DNA of 64,000 bases from Tyto alba. Lineage: Eukaryota > Chordata > Aves > Strigiformes > Tytonidae. The notes under the pieces were generated by a model. That model ran no database searches. It worked only from the letters and a program-made list of their open reading frames with translations, and was not told the DNA's origin. The stretch spans positions 7,564,001 to 7,628,000 of the forward strand of contig NW_024881322.1 of the NCBI RefSeq assembly GCF_018691265.1, read 5' to 3'. Position 1 is the first letter of the stretch. Every line of letters starts with the position of its first letter. A program made the translations under genes and the position numbers. Below are positions 13,801 to 25,800 of the stretch, in pieces.

Positions 13801-16800
13801 TCTCTTTGCTCAAGTGCATCACCGGGCTGTGCCTCTTGGAGCCCCACTCCTATGCCACAGCCCAGAGGACGAGCTGCTGGGCACGGAGGTGCTGAGGCTT
13901 TTCCCAGCCCCACTCCCATCCCGATCTGCAGGAGTAGAGAGCAGCCCAGGTGATCTTTAAATGCCATGTCTTCTTACAAAATCAGCACAGAATTGGGAAC
14001 CTGGCAGGGGCTCTTGCTGGACACCGAAACTCTGCTGAAGTGAAGGGGTTGGCCTGAGGGGGGGCAGTGCTCGGGGGTGACTGTGCTGCAGCAACCCGCC
14101 CCGAGCAGGGACCAGCACCTGCCTCGTCCTCCGGGGCCACTGCGATGTGCCTCTGCCTCCCCCCGCACCGCCCAGCGAGCCCGAGGGACATGGGACTTCT
14201 CAGGTGACCTCTGAGTATTTCTGTTCTATTCTATTCTATTCTATTCTATTCTATTCTATTCTATTCTATTCTATTCTATTCTATTCTATTCTATTCTATT
14301 CCATTACATTACATTACATTACATTACATTACATTACATTACATTACATTACATTACATTGTGTTACATTACATTGTGTTACATTGTATTGCATTACATT
14401 ATATTATATTTCATTATATATGTGACATGTGATATATGTTTTATATATTGTTATTCTATTCTATTCTGTTCTATGATACGATATTATTCTATACTCTACT
14501 TTATAGTGCTCTGCCCCCCACGTTTAGCATCCCTCTGAGGCAGGCAGCACCTCTGCAGCACTTGCAAAGATTCACATATGCAGATTTCCATAAGAGGTTG
14601 ATTAATGACTGCTGTGGTATTATTTGGGACTAATTTTCGAGGGGGAAATGCAAGGAATCAGCTTCAGTGCCCTGAAGAGCCCTATTTCCCAGGCCCTTGG
14701 CATCTCAGTGACACTGGGGATCTCAGCAACTGAGGGGAGCCGAATTTCGGCACATTCGGTTTACTCCCAGCTTGACCATGTGTGCTACGTTTTGTAAGGA
14801 ACAATTAATTATTATTAATTGTTAGGAACAATTAATTATTATTTGATAATCACGGAGGATGTGTTCAATGCTAATATAAGGCTAGTCTTTGACTAGAGAG
14901 GAATACGCTGAGATATAAGTCCCAATAGTGAGGTTTAATTTTTAAGCTGCCCTGTGCTAGGTGGGGGCCGCACCTACGAACGTGCCTTGGCAAGCAGCGC
15001 TTCCTTCGCCTGTCCGTGCTGCTACTACTGCTATTACTACTTGTTTTAATACCTGCAAGAACAAAAAACCATCTGTGATACTCAAGGAGCTGATGCTCCA
15101 TGCCTTCGGCACGGCACAGCCGTGCAGCAAGCAGGAGCTGCTGTCACAGCCTCGGCTTTGACAAGGTGCCACCAGCAAAACAGCTGAGCAGGTGGGGACA
15201 AGGAGGAGAGGGCTCAAGGTCGTGGCAGGACCACGGGCACTGCCCACGGGGGTGCTGCGGCGGCCAGGACCTTTGGTGGGCTCCCACGCGAGATGCTCGG
15301 GGGAGTGGAGCCGCCTCGCAGCAGCCGCAGCGATGGGATGCAGGTGCTTTGCCCCTGCTCCGCTTTTGAGAGGGGGAAGCAAGACTTTTGCAGAAGTAAG
15401 ACTCCCAGTATTGCGACAAAACTTGCAGTCATGCCAGCTTCCCGGCCCACGGCGCGCCGCGGAGCCGGCTCGTGGCTGCTGGCCCCTCCGGCCGGCTGGC
15501 AGCATGACAGGGTAGGCGGTGGGCCAGTGGACGTGGACTGCCAAACCAGTGGGAGCCCCCCTGCGGCTTTTTGGCTGCTGAGGAGCCAGCCCCGAGGGCG
15601 CGGGGATGCCGGTGGGATGCCTGGCGGCGGGCACGGGCAGAAACCTTCATGCTGCTGCCACCTCCCTCGAGCCGCTCATGCCCCACTCGCCCAGGGCCAC
15701 CTCCGAGGCCGGACGCCCCTCGGGCTCGCCGGGCGGCGCGGGGGCAGGCAGAGGCACGCTGCCCCGGCCGGGGGGAGAACGGTCGGAGGGCGAGGCGGGC
15801 GCTGGTCCCTGCTCGGGGCGGGTTGCTGCAGCACGCTCACCCCTGCCAGCATCCGTAACCCATCCCAGCAGCAAGGCCCTCTGTATCTCTATACACATAT
15901 ACTAAGTATTTATTGTGTTATGTCTGTTATGTTATATGTTACGTTATGTCATATATATTATTGTATTCTATACGTTTTAATATATTATTATGTTGATCTA
16001 TTATTTAATATATTATTATATATATTATAACATACTATACTGTACTATAATATCACATATCTATCATATAATAAAATATATAAATCATTATATACAATTA
16101 TTATAGTGCTTATATTGTATATTATACATTATAATATAATAAATTTATATGGTTTCTATATCATATTATATTATATCATATCATATCCTAGTATATATTA
16201 CATTATATTATATCATATCCTATTATATTATATCCTATTATATTATATCATATCATATTATGTTGTATCATATTATATCATATTATATTATATTATATTA
16301 TATTAATTATATTATATTATATTATATTATATTATATTATATTATATTATATTATATTATATTATATTATATTATATTATATTATATTATATTATATTAT
16401 ATTATATTATATTACATTACATTATATTATATTACATTATATTATACTACATTATATTATATTATACTACACTATATTATATTATATTACACTACACTAC
16501 ATTATATTATATTACACTACACTACATTATATTATATTATACTACTCTATACTTTATTTTATATATATATATATATATAAAGTGTTGTACAATCCATTAC
16601 TTGTGGTGATCCTCCACATGATTCCTCATGCTGTATCACTGGGCACTTAGATGTTTTGGTGACTCACGGGGCTCCACTAAGAACAAGAAAACTGTCTTTA
16701 CTGAGGAATTTACCATCAATTTTTATTTTTTTTTGCTTCTTTCCCCCTTTCCGGTGACGGCTTTCCAGGGAGCGATCTGAAGGTCACTGGGATCGACTTT

Positions 16801-19800
16801 CTCAAGAAGCAGAACTCCGTCCTGCACCACACGGACGAGTACAGCATCGGGAGCCCGGTGCTGCGGCGCGGGCAGGCCTTTCAGCTGCAGCTCAGCTTCA
16901 GCAGGGAGCTGAAGGCTGACGACAAGCTCTCGCTGCGTTTCGGCTTCGGTAAGTGGGTTCCCCTCCCCGCGGCCGTCAGGCAAAGCGGGACAGAGCCCCC
17001 CCAGCCTCCGGCCGCCCGTTCCTGCTGCCGGGCATCGCCCGGTCGTTGCAGCCCCCCGCCGCCCTTCCCCACGTTGTGCTGGGTCCGTTTCCAGGAGAAA
17101 AGCCAATGAAAACCAGGGGCACCCTGATGTCGCTGAGCGTGAAGCGGGAGCAGGATCTCAACGGGTGGCAAATCTCCATCGTCAAGAAGAGCGGCAAAGA
17201 GGTAGGGCCCGTGGGCAGTGCTCCTGCACGAGGGGCAGCGCTGCCAAGCCCGGCAGGAGCTACAGACCCTCATACCCCTGCCTGGCTTTCCCTTAGCCCT
17301 GTAATTTTAGGTGAGCAGCAGCCTTGCCCCGTTTTTTTCGTCGCTCCCCCTCTGAGCGTGCAGGACGTGCCCCTTCCCCACCGCCTTCCCCCCCCCCCCC
17401 CCCCCCAGCACGGATGACCACAGCCGCCAGTTTCGGCACCGGTGCCAGCGCCAGGCCTGGCGCGCCGTGCCCGTGCCCGCGCCTGTGGCCGGGGTGGAGG
17501 GTCCGTCACGCCGCCTCTCCTCGTTGCCTCCCCAGTGCCTGCTGTCTGTCACCAGCTCGCCCAGGGCCCCGGTGGGAAAATACATCCTGAACGTGAAGAC
17601 TGGGGCTAACATTTACAAACCCCCAAACGGTTCCATGTACCTTCTGTTCAATCCTTGGTGCAAAGGTGAGTGGTCCGGCAGCCGGGGGTGATAATCACTG
17701 CTGCCAGGGATTGTCCCTGGTGGAGCTTTTCCTCACATTTTTTCTCCTCTCTTTCCCACATACATTGCTTTTCCCCCAGAAAACACTGCAAGCAGCATCC
17801 TCACGGAGCCAGCGGGAAACTGGGCAACAGCAATGACCCACTCCTCACCCCCCAGTGACGGGTTAAGGGGCATCTCTCTGTCACTTCTGTTTGCACCTCT
17901 GTGTCACCCTTCTCTGTTTCCCTAGGCCAGCACAAGGGTGGACTGGGTCGGCTTAAAATCCAGACAAAAAAATAACCAGTCAGAAAAATGTGTGGTGTTG
18001 GTTGGCATCAGTCCCCCAGTTCTCTCTGCTGTCTACCTAGTTCACTAAAGTGTTTGGTCAGAAACAAACGTTCTGCTAAAATAATGGTCATATCACAATA
18101 GTGGTCATATAATAATGATAGTGGTCATAAAGCAATAGACCTACAGGAGTAAAATAAAGGTTAGTCTTATAGGAAATTCTTCCATGATAGGAAAAAGAAA
18201 TGTGAGTGCTGCGCGGTCATCATTTGGTGTGAATGTTACAGACCACCAGCTCCCCCAGTTTAGCTTTCCAAGGAAAAATTCGTATAGCATGTGTGCAAAG
18301 CACCTAACACCTGAAGGGCTTTTTTTTTGCTCCAGATGACATCGTCTTCCTGGCCAGCGAGGCGGAGAGAAAGGAGTATGTGCTCAATGATACAGGCTAC
18401 ATCTACGTTGGGTCCGCATACCGCATATATGAAAAACCCTGGAATTTCGGGCAGGTAAAACACAGCTGTCTTGTCAGCGTTATTACCCTTATTTGCTCTT
18501 TCTCCCTTAGGCATTCCTTTAAATGAATCAGGCCTATAAACAGGTTAAGCCTGTGAGTAGCTCCAAGTGCTTGAATAATCCTGCCAGCTTCACCGGGAGG
18601 GCTCACCTGCTTAGAATAATCTGCGTGCTTAAGTGTTTTCCCCAGCCACAGCTGGGGAACAGGATTTAATGGCACGTTTATAGCCAGATCACAAGACCCC
18701 TGGCAAAGGACACGGTAACTGGGGACAGGGCATTTCTGGTTGAAAAAAAATCCTGTAAGGAGTCTTCCCCGCTCTTGTGCAACACATTAGCTGCCGGTAA
18801 CCAGCTCGTGAGCCATGGAGAGGGCTGATGGGGGGGAAAAAGTCTGATTATTTACCTGTTGCATCATGATTGGGAAAAAACAGGGGAAAAGCACTGGCAG
18901 AGGTTGTCATTGGTCAAGCTGTGCCTTCACCGGCTGTGAGGTGAAGTGTTGGGTGCAGGACACAGCCAGCCTGCCCACTCAGGAAGGGTTTTCCTCCGCG
19001 CTGCCGCTGAGATGAGTGGAACGACAAACCCGCTCGGGCTGGATATCACGAGTGGATGCCAGAGCAGGTTTATTTGTACCCTGTAGGAAGCACACAGGCA
19101 CCCGAATGGAGCATCCTGCACCCTATCCAGACAGACTTCCCCACCAAAACCTGTTGGAATCTGAGTTTTGGTTGTTTTGGTTTGGTTTGGGTTGGGTTTT
19201 TTTGTGTGCGTGTTTTTGTTTTTGTTTAGTTTTGTAAGTCTGCAATTTCAAGCTGCAGGGTACAGATACCCAGCAAAAAGTGCTCCCACTGATGCCTTTT
19301 CCACAAAGGGGACAAAGGGCATTGTCCACAGGGCTGTTCCTATCCTAATATTTATTCTGCTGTTAAGCAATGAGAATTTATATTGATATTCTGCCAAGCT
19401 TTGTTGGATGTTTGACATCTCTGTGAATTGGACCTCAGGGAACTTTATCAGCAATTGCTAATTAGGAATGCTGTAATAATCTGCATTTATGTACCTTTCT
19501 TTCTTCCCCAGGGTTCATTTTGTACCTATGTCAATAGACCGAATATCTGTAGCTCTCTTAAATTTTCATTACTCTTGTGAGTAATTTGCAGGGCTGAAGG
19601 GAGATGACGTAGGTGACTTAGGACTATTCACAGGAGTAAAGATTGCTGGGTCAGGTTCCAACTGTGTTTGCAAGATACGTGAGATGGGCTTTTGTCTTCC
19701 AAGGTGGGATTTCATTTAAGCCCTTCATTGGAGAGAACAGCTTTGGGAAGCCCTGTAGGCTTGAAAATTCAATATCATAAAGGAAGTTTAGAAGTTAGGA

Positions 19801-22800
19801 CTAGTCTGACAGTTTCCTCCAAGTACTTATAGAGACTTTGTGGTGATTGAGCAAATTCTGGTTTAGAGTGGTGTATAAAAATGTCTCCACTTTCTCTCCA
19901 AAACAGTTTGAGGAATTCGTCTTGGACGCCTGCATGTATCTGCTGGACAAAAGCAAACTCAAGCTGAGCACCAGAAGCGATCCTGTGTCTGTGTCCCGAG
20001 CCATGTCTGCTTTGGTATGCCTCTCTCAGAGAAGTGCTTTGGCCCTCCAGCTTTCCCTCCTCCTTCTTACTTGGTCCTTGAACAGCATTTCAGGATGCAT
20101 CTAAAACGGGTTCCTTTGGGAAACCACAAGGAAAGAGCCAGAGGCATTTTGGGTGGAGGGAAGAGGCGAGCAAAATACAGCATCCCCCCATCTCCAAAGC
20201 TTGCAGCTGCCCCCGTGACTGTCCTTCTTCAGCAGCTGTGTTGGCAGGGCCAACATGAGGGTTGTGTTTCGGGGGGCAACTGCTCTCTGTGGTGGGACCC
20301 TTCTTGGAGCCCTGGGGTTTAAGATACAAAGTGCAGAGTGCATTTTGGCTGCCCCGAGCAGGGGTGCCACCTCCCTCTAAGATATCCAGGTGGAGGATTT
20401 CCAAGTAGGGGAGCCCCCCAGCCAGCACCAGCAGCCTTGCTGGGTGCCACAGGGTGGGGAGAAACCCAGGGGTTTAAGCCCTATTCAGCCTCATCCCCAT
20501 ATTTTTCTCCTTTGCATGTGTGTTTGTCCACAGGTTAATGCTAATGATGACAGTGGTGTCGTGATGGGGAACTGGTCAGGGATTTACAACAACGGGACCT
20601 CCCCTTTGGATTGGATCGGGAGCGTCTCAATTTTGCAGCAGTATTACAAAACGAAGAAGCCGGTCTGTTATGGTCAATGTTGGGTCTTTGCAGGAGTCCT
20701 CACTACAGGTAAACAATGAACTGTCCCCCTTCTCTGATATCCTGATTACTGTGCTAGTAAGCCGAATTACTGTGTCTCTGAGTGTTGGAGGTGACAGGAT
20801 CTGACATGTAAGGAGAGGCTGAGGGAGTCAAGACTGCTCAGCCTGGAGAAGAGAAGGCTCAGGGGGTCTTACTTGTGTATAAATGGGAGGGAACGGGGCA
20901 AACAGAGCCAGGCTCTTCTCAGTGATGCCCAGTGACAGGACCAGAGGTGATGGGCACATCTCAAAACATGGGAGGTTCTGTCTAAACATGAGAAAAAAAC
21001 TTTTTTTCCCTGTGAGAGTGACTGAGCATGGGCACAGGTTGCCCAGAGAGGTTGAGGAGCCCCCATCCTTGGGAGATATTCAGAAGCCATCTGGACACAG
21101 TCTTGGTCACCTGCTCTAGAGGACCCTGGGTGGGCAGGGGGGTCGGATGAGACAATCCCCTGAGTCAACCACCAACCTGAGTGGTTTTGTGACCCTGTGT
21201 TTTGTCTGTCTATGCTGCAGTCATGCGCTGCTTGGGGATCCCATCCCGCTGCGTGAGTAACTTCAACTCGGCACACGATACAGAGGGGAACCTGACAGTT
21301 GACACTTACCTGGACGAATTCGGAAGAATAAAGGAAGGGTTGTCCTTCGACTCTGTCTGGTACTGCCAAAGGGGGCTAATGTGTCCTACCCCCTGCACTG
21401 CCCCGCAGTGCCATGTTTCCCAGCCCCAGCAATTCCTTTGAGAATTTCCCTACTGCTTGGGGTTTGTTGCCCAGGAGAGAGAGAAAAAGCCTGGGGTTTC
21501 ACAGGGTTACATGCAAATCCCCATCAAACCTGCCCTAACTTAAAGATTAAGGGACATCTCAACTCTTCGGGCTCTAACAGCTCGCTCCTTTTCTTTCCAA
21601 CCCAAATGCACGCAGGAACTTCCATGTGTGGAATGATGTCTGGATGAAGCGGACAGACCTGCCGGCAGGGTTTGATGGCTGGCAGGCAATCGATTCAACC
21701 CCCCAGGAGCGAAGTCAAGGTAGGATTTGCCTAGAAAAACTCTTCTGCAACTCCCAAGGGAGGTAGGGACTCTTCATATGAAAACCATGGTGCCCAGTCA
21801 GTAAAGCACGTACTCTCCATGCACACCTTCATGCCCTTGGGCAGTGACATCCCAAAGCTGGAGGTCTCACTCCTGCTGTCTCAGCCCGGGATGGGAGGAA
21901 CGGCGTTTCTCAGCAGGCAGAAAACAAACCTTGCAGGACGCTGTGGGAACATGAAAGTCATTTACAGTGCACAGCTGGAAATCAGAGCTAATTTCTCTTT
22001 CCACCATCCTCTATTTCTTTGGTGAAGTTGAGGACTCAAAACAGTCTGTAATAAGAGGTCCCACAGCTTTCCCCAGTAAAGATGCTTTCTGTAGAGCTTT
22101 CCTGAGGAAGCCAGGAGTCTGTTCTTTGGTAAATGAGAAGAGTGACTGCCAAAATTGGTGACTACCCTCCCTGCACAGGTGCAGGGAATATAGAAGCAGG
22201 AAAGAAAACATTAATCCTCAAGGCTGTGCAGAAAGTGGTGTATTGCCAGGAGATCAAACACAGGTGGCTGAATTCAATTGACTCCATCACCAAGCCATGA
22301 CTTTTAAACCTTAAAATTATTTAAGTGAGGGGAAACACATAAAAGCTCTTACCAGACCTTGGTCATCTATAAAAAAAAAAAAAAAAAAAAAAAACAAAAA
22401 ACCAAACAAACAGCTATGGGATAAATGGGGGCTTTTGGAGTTCATCACTGAGTTGGAGAAATATTTTCTAAGTGTCAGCTGCCATGGCCACAGATTCCTG
22501 CTTGGGTGGGTCTGAGAGTGGAACAAAAATTTAATTACTCTGCTCATATCTTGAAAAGCAAATGGTGTTGAATGTGCTTTCTAGGTGCTTTCCAGTGTGG
22601 TCCATGCCCACTGAAGGCTGTTCGAGAAGGGGAGGTGTATTTGCCCTTTGATGGCAAGTTTGTGTATGCAGAAGTGAATGCTGACAAAGTCTACTGGATG
22701 GTCAAGAACGTGAACGGCAAGGATAAGTACATCAAGCTGACTGCAGACACCCAAGACATCGGCATAAACATTAGCACAAAAGCCGTTGGGCAGGACAAGC

Positions 22801-25800
22801 GGGAAGACATCACCGCCCAGTACAAATTTCCCGAAGGTGACTGCCCCCCGTCCTCTAAAGTAGTGCCAAAGAGGAGACCCCTGGCCACACAGGTCACCCC
22901 ATAAAGCGTGTTTTCTCCAGGAGAAAACCGTGGGGGTAGCTGCAGTGGCAAATGCCACATGAGGAGGCCTGGAGACCCAGGGGAGGTGACGCTGGTCCTG
23001 GGCATCTTCATGCCCACAGTGACATCTGCACGCTGCTCTTCAGGGGCAGGTGCGAGCAAGCTTGCAGGCAGGGGAAGAAATGGGCTGAGTGACCAGCCTC
23101 ATGCTCAGACTTCCCGTTGCTTCATTTCTTCATTCTTCTCCTTTTTGTCCATCCATTCCCCCAGACTATTTTTTTTTTTTTTTTTTTGGAAACAAACAAA
23201 CAAAAAACCAAACCAAACCAAAAAAATCACATTCCCTCCCCATGGTTCTCAGATCCAGCCATGTCATGCTAGATCTTCCCAGTGAGGAGTGGGAAAATCT
23301 TGGGCTGAAAAATGTAAGAGCATACATCCTCTAAAAGTGTCGCCTTCAGGCAATTTTTCCAGACCAAAATGCTTGTTAGATCTGGTGGTAATGTAAAGCA
23401 AGAGGGTCTCCCGAGCAGAGGCAGAAGGTGCCCTGAAATCCTCTCTGCTCAGCAGCAGAAGCGTAAGTAAAGGGAAGGTGATTCTGGGTGAGGAGACTGA
23501 GATACAGCTATCACCCATCTTTTTTTTTTTTTTTTTTTTTTTCATCCAGGCTCCAAAGAGGAAAGGAAGTCCATGGAGAGAGCTACTTCCTTCATACACC
23601 CTTCAGAACCGACAGTTCATCTACGCGCCGCCTCGACGGTGCCCATGCGTAACACGGCCGCCCAGCCTGCAGACCTGCCTGAGGCAGTCTCCAAGACTGG
23701 GGTCCAGCTTGAGATAACCAATAAAGAACCTTTGTACCCTGGCAATCCTCTTGAACTGGCCATCACAGTGAAGACCTCTAGTTCTGGGAGCTGGACCATC
23801 AATCTTGCCGGCTCCTGCCAGCTGCAGTCCTATACCGGGAAAATTGAGGCCAACCTCGGATATATCAACGAGACCGTCAAGCTTGAAGGCAAATCTGGTA
23901 GGCACGGAAAGCTTGCTGTGTTCTTTGGACTATTTACTGCGGCAGTCTGGGGTTTCACTCGAGCTAGCTCATAACAGCTCCGGTGCATGGCTCTGTAGGG
24001 CACCAAGAGCAGAAATGGCCTGCCTGCTGCTTACCTCTCTTATTGCTGCATTTGGGACTCTCAGTTGTAGGCTGGCATCCCACCATAGCAGGGACTAAAA
24101 CGTGAAGGTTCTGTCCGTGCCACAGCTTCAACGAGAAATGGTTAGAAATTGCATCAGTGTGGGCAGACAGACATTTCCACGGGGCGAGTGAGGTGTGCTG
24201 GAGCATCTCCCTCCCGTCCTCGCCGTGTAAGCACCAGAGATGCCACCACAGGCTTCGGGTGCGTCTGTATGAGCCAGATCCCTCACAGGTTTCAGATGGC
24301 TGGAAATTTCAGCCTTTTTTTTGTTCTTGTGCTTGACGCTCTGATGTTGATGAGTGGGTGGCGAGTGTTATTTTCTGAATTCTTCGCCCAAGCAAATTTT
24401 AACCTCATGGCTGCCTGCCTGGCTTATCCCAAGAGCTGTTTGCTGTTCGTTGCGTATCTTCAAATGGGTTGCATTTCTGAGCACCAGCAATGTGCCTGAA
24501 ATTTGCTAAACAACAGACTAACGAGTGATGAATAATTAACAGCACTTGCTCATTCCAAGTGTGAGTCACTCTCGCAAAAAAAAAAAAAAAAAAAAAAAAT
24601 CTTTGCTCCTGGTGATTGCTGAGTGTTTTCATGCATATACCACGGCTGTCAAAATGCAGCAGAGTAAGGCACAAAGGTAGCTACATACATTTGGATATAA
24701 GGATGGGCTTTTTTTTTTTTTTTATTTCCTAAAGCCAGGAGGCCTTGCGGCTAAAGCAATGTTCGGGCTCCAGCGCTGTTGACTCTGGGGCTTTTCCAAG
24801 CCACTGGAAGTTTGTCCAGGCAATTAAAGATAATGTCTGAAGCGAAAGGAAAGCTGCTGATTTTATAGCAAGCAGTGCCTCAGAGAAATCCCAGGGAACA
24901 CAGGCTTAAGTGTACCCAACCTCACGCTCCTCTGCCTCCTCCTGAGTGCTGGGGCAGCCAGGGATGAGGGCTGTCGAGACGCTGGAGTTGAGCCTGAGCC
25001 AGCATTTGGCTTGGTGGGGAGATGGCGTGGGCTCAGCCACCCTTCCCGTGGGCTCAGCCACCCTTCCCCTGGGCTCAGCCACCCTTCCCGTGGGCTCAGC
25101 CACCCTTCCCCTGAGCTGCGTGTGCCAGGTACCACCCGCCCAGCCAGCGCTTTGACCCCTGGGGACACGGCCCTGAAGGGCCCCCAGGTCTCAGCAAATA
25201 CAACTCATCCTGCACCCTGCGACACCAGCCGCCAGAGCTGACTTTGCCACCCAGTTCCCAGGCATGTGATGAAGCACCAAGCGGTGTTTTCTTTCCTGCA
25301 GAGATGCAGGTCCCTCTGAAAATCGCTGCTGACGCGTACATGAAGACTCTGGCCTCAGTGGAAGACGAGGTGCTTATCCGCATCACCGCCATTGCCGACG
25401 TCCAGGGGGTGGGTGAAAAACTCACCAAGGACATGACGATGAGATTCGAGTACCCTCCCATCACCATCCAGGTGAGGCAGCCGCCAGCCCGGCTCCTTGG
25501 GGACGAGGGTTAAAGCCCTGCTTACTGTAGCACCATGTTGGTGTTAGCACTCCCAGGGGCATCTACCATACAGCCGCCACCTGGGACGCTCGGTCCTTAG
25601 CATTTTGTTTGGCTATTCAGCCTTTATTTGAAGGTTGAAAGCAGAGAGGAAATTAAGATTTATTGCCCCATCTAAAACGGGCAGGCAGGGGCTGCTGGAG
25701 GGAAAGGGATGGAAGAGTGCAGTTTGTGCAGGGTCCACCTCCGACCCCACAGCTCTACCTCCTAAAGGAGAAACATGCTAGGAAACCAGAGAAGAGCTGG

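Larger units (their letters stand above)
10836..16768 (+). other. TGM4: TGM4 intron 1 (proposed), repeat-rich
   Basis: The 5.9-kb intron holds a 225-bp tandem duplication (11.9-12.3 kb), CpG-rich blocks at 12.34-12.64 and 15.2-15.86 kb, an inverted repeat (14.07-15.84 kb), a small perfect palindrome and two pentanucleotide arrays. No family-conserved exon is visible inside. If exon 1 is wrong, a true first exon could lie in one of the CpG-rich blocks. Confidence 0.55.

Noticed and set aside
14190..14204. ATGGGACTTCTCAG followed by GTGACC as TGM4 exon 1
   Set aside because: Wrong phase for exon 2 (two bases left over, not one).
15293..16580. Open frames through the CpG-rich block and the ATTAT array
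   Set aside because: The protein becomes simple [12 protein letters not shown] repeats, which are a by-product of a five-base array.
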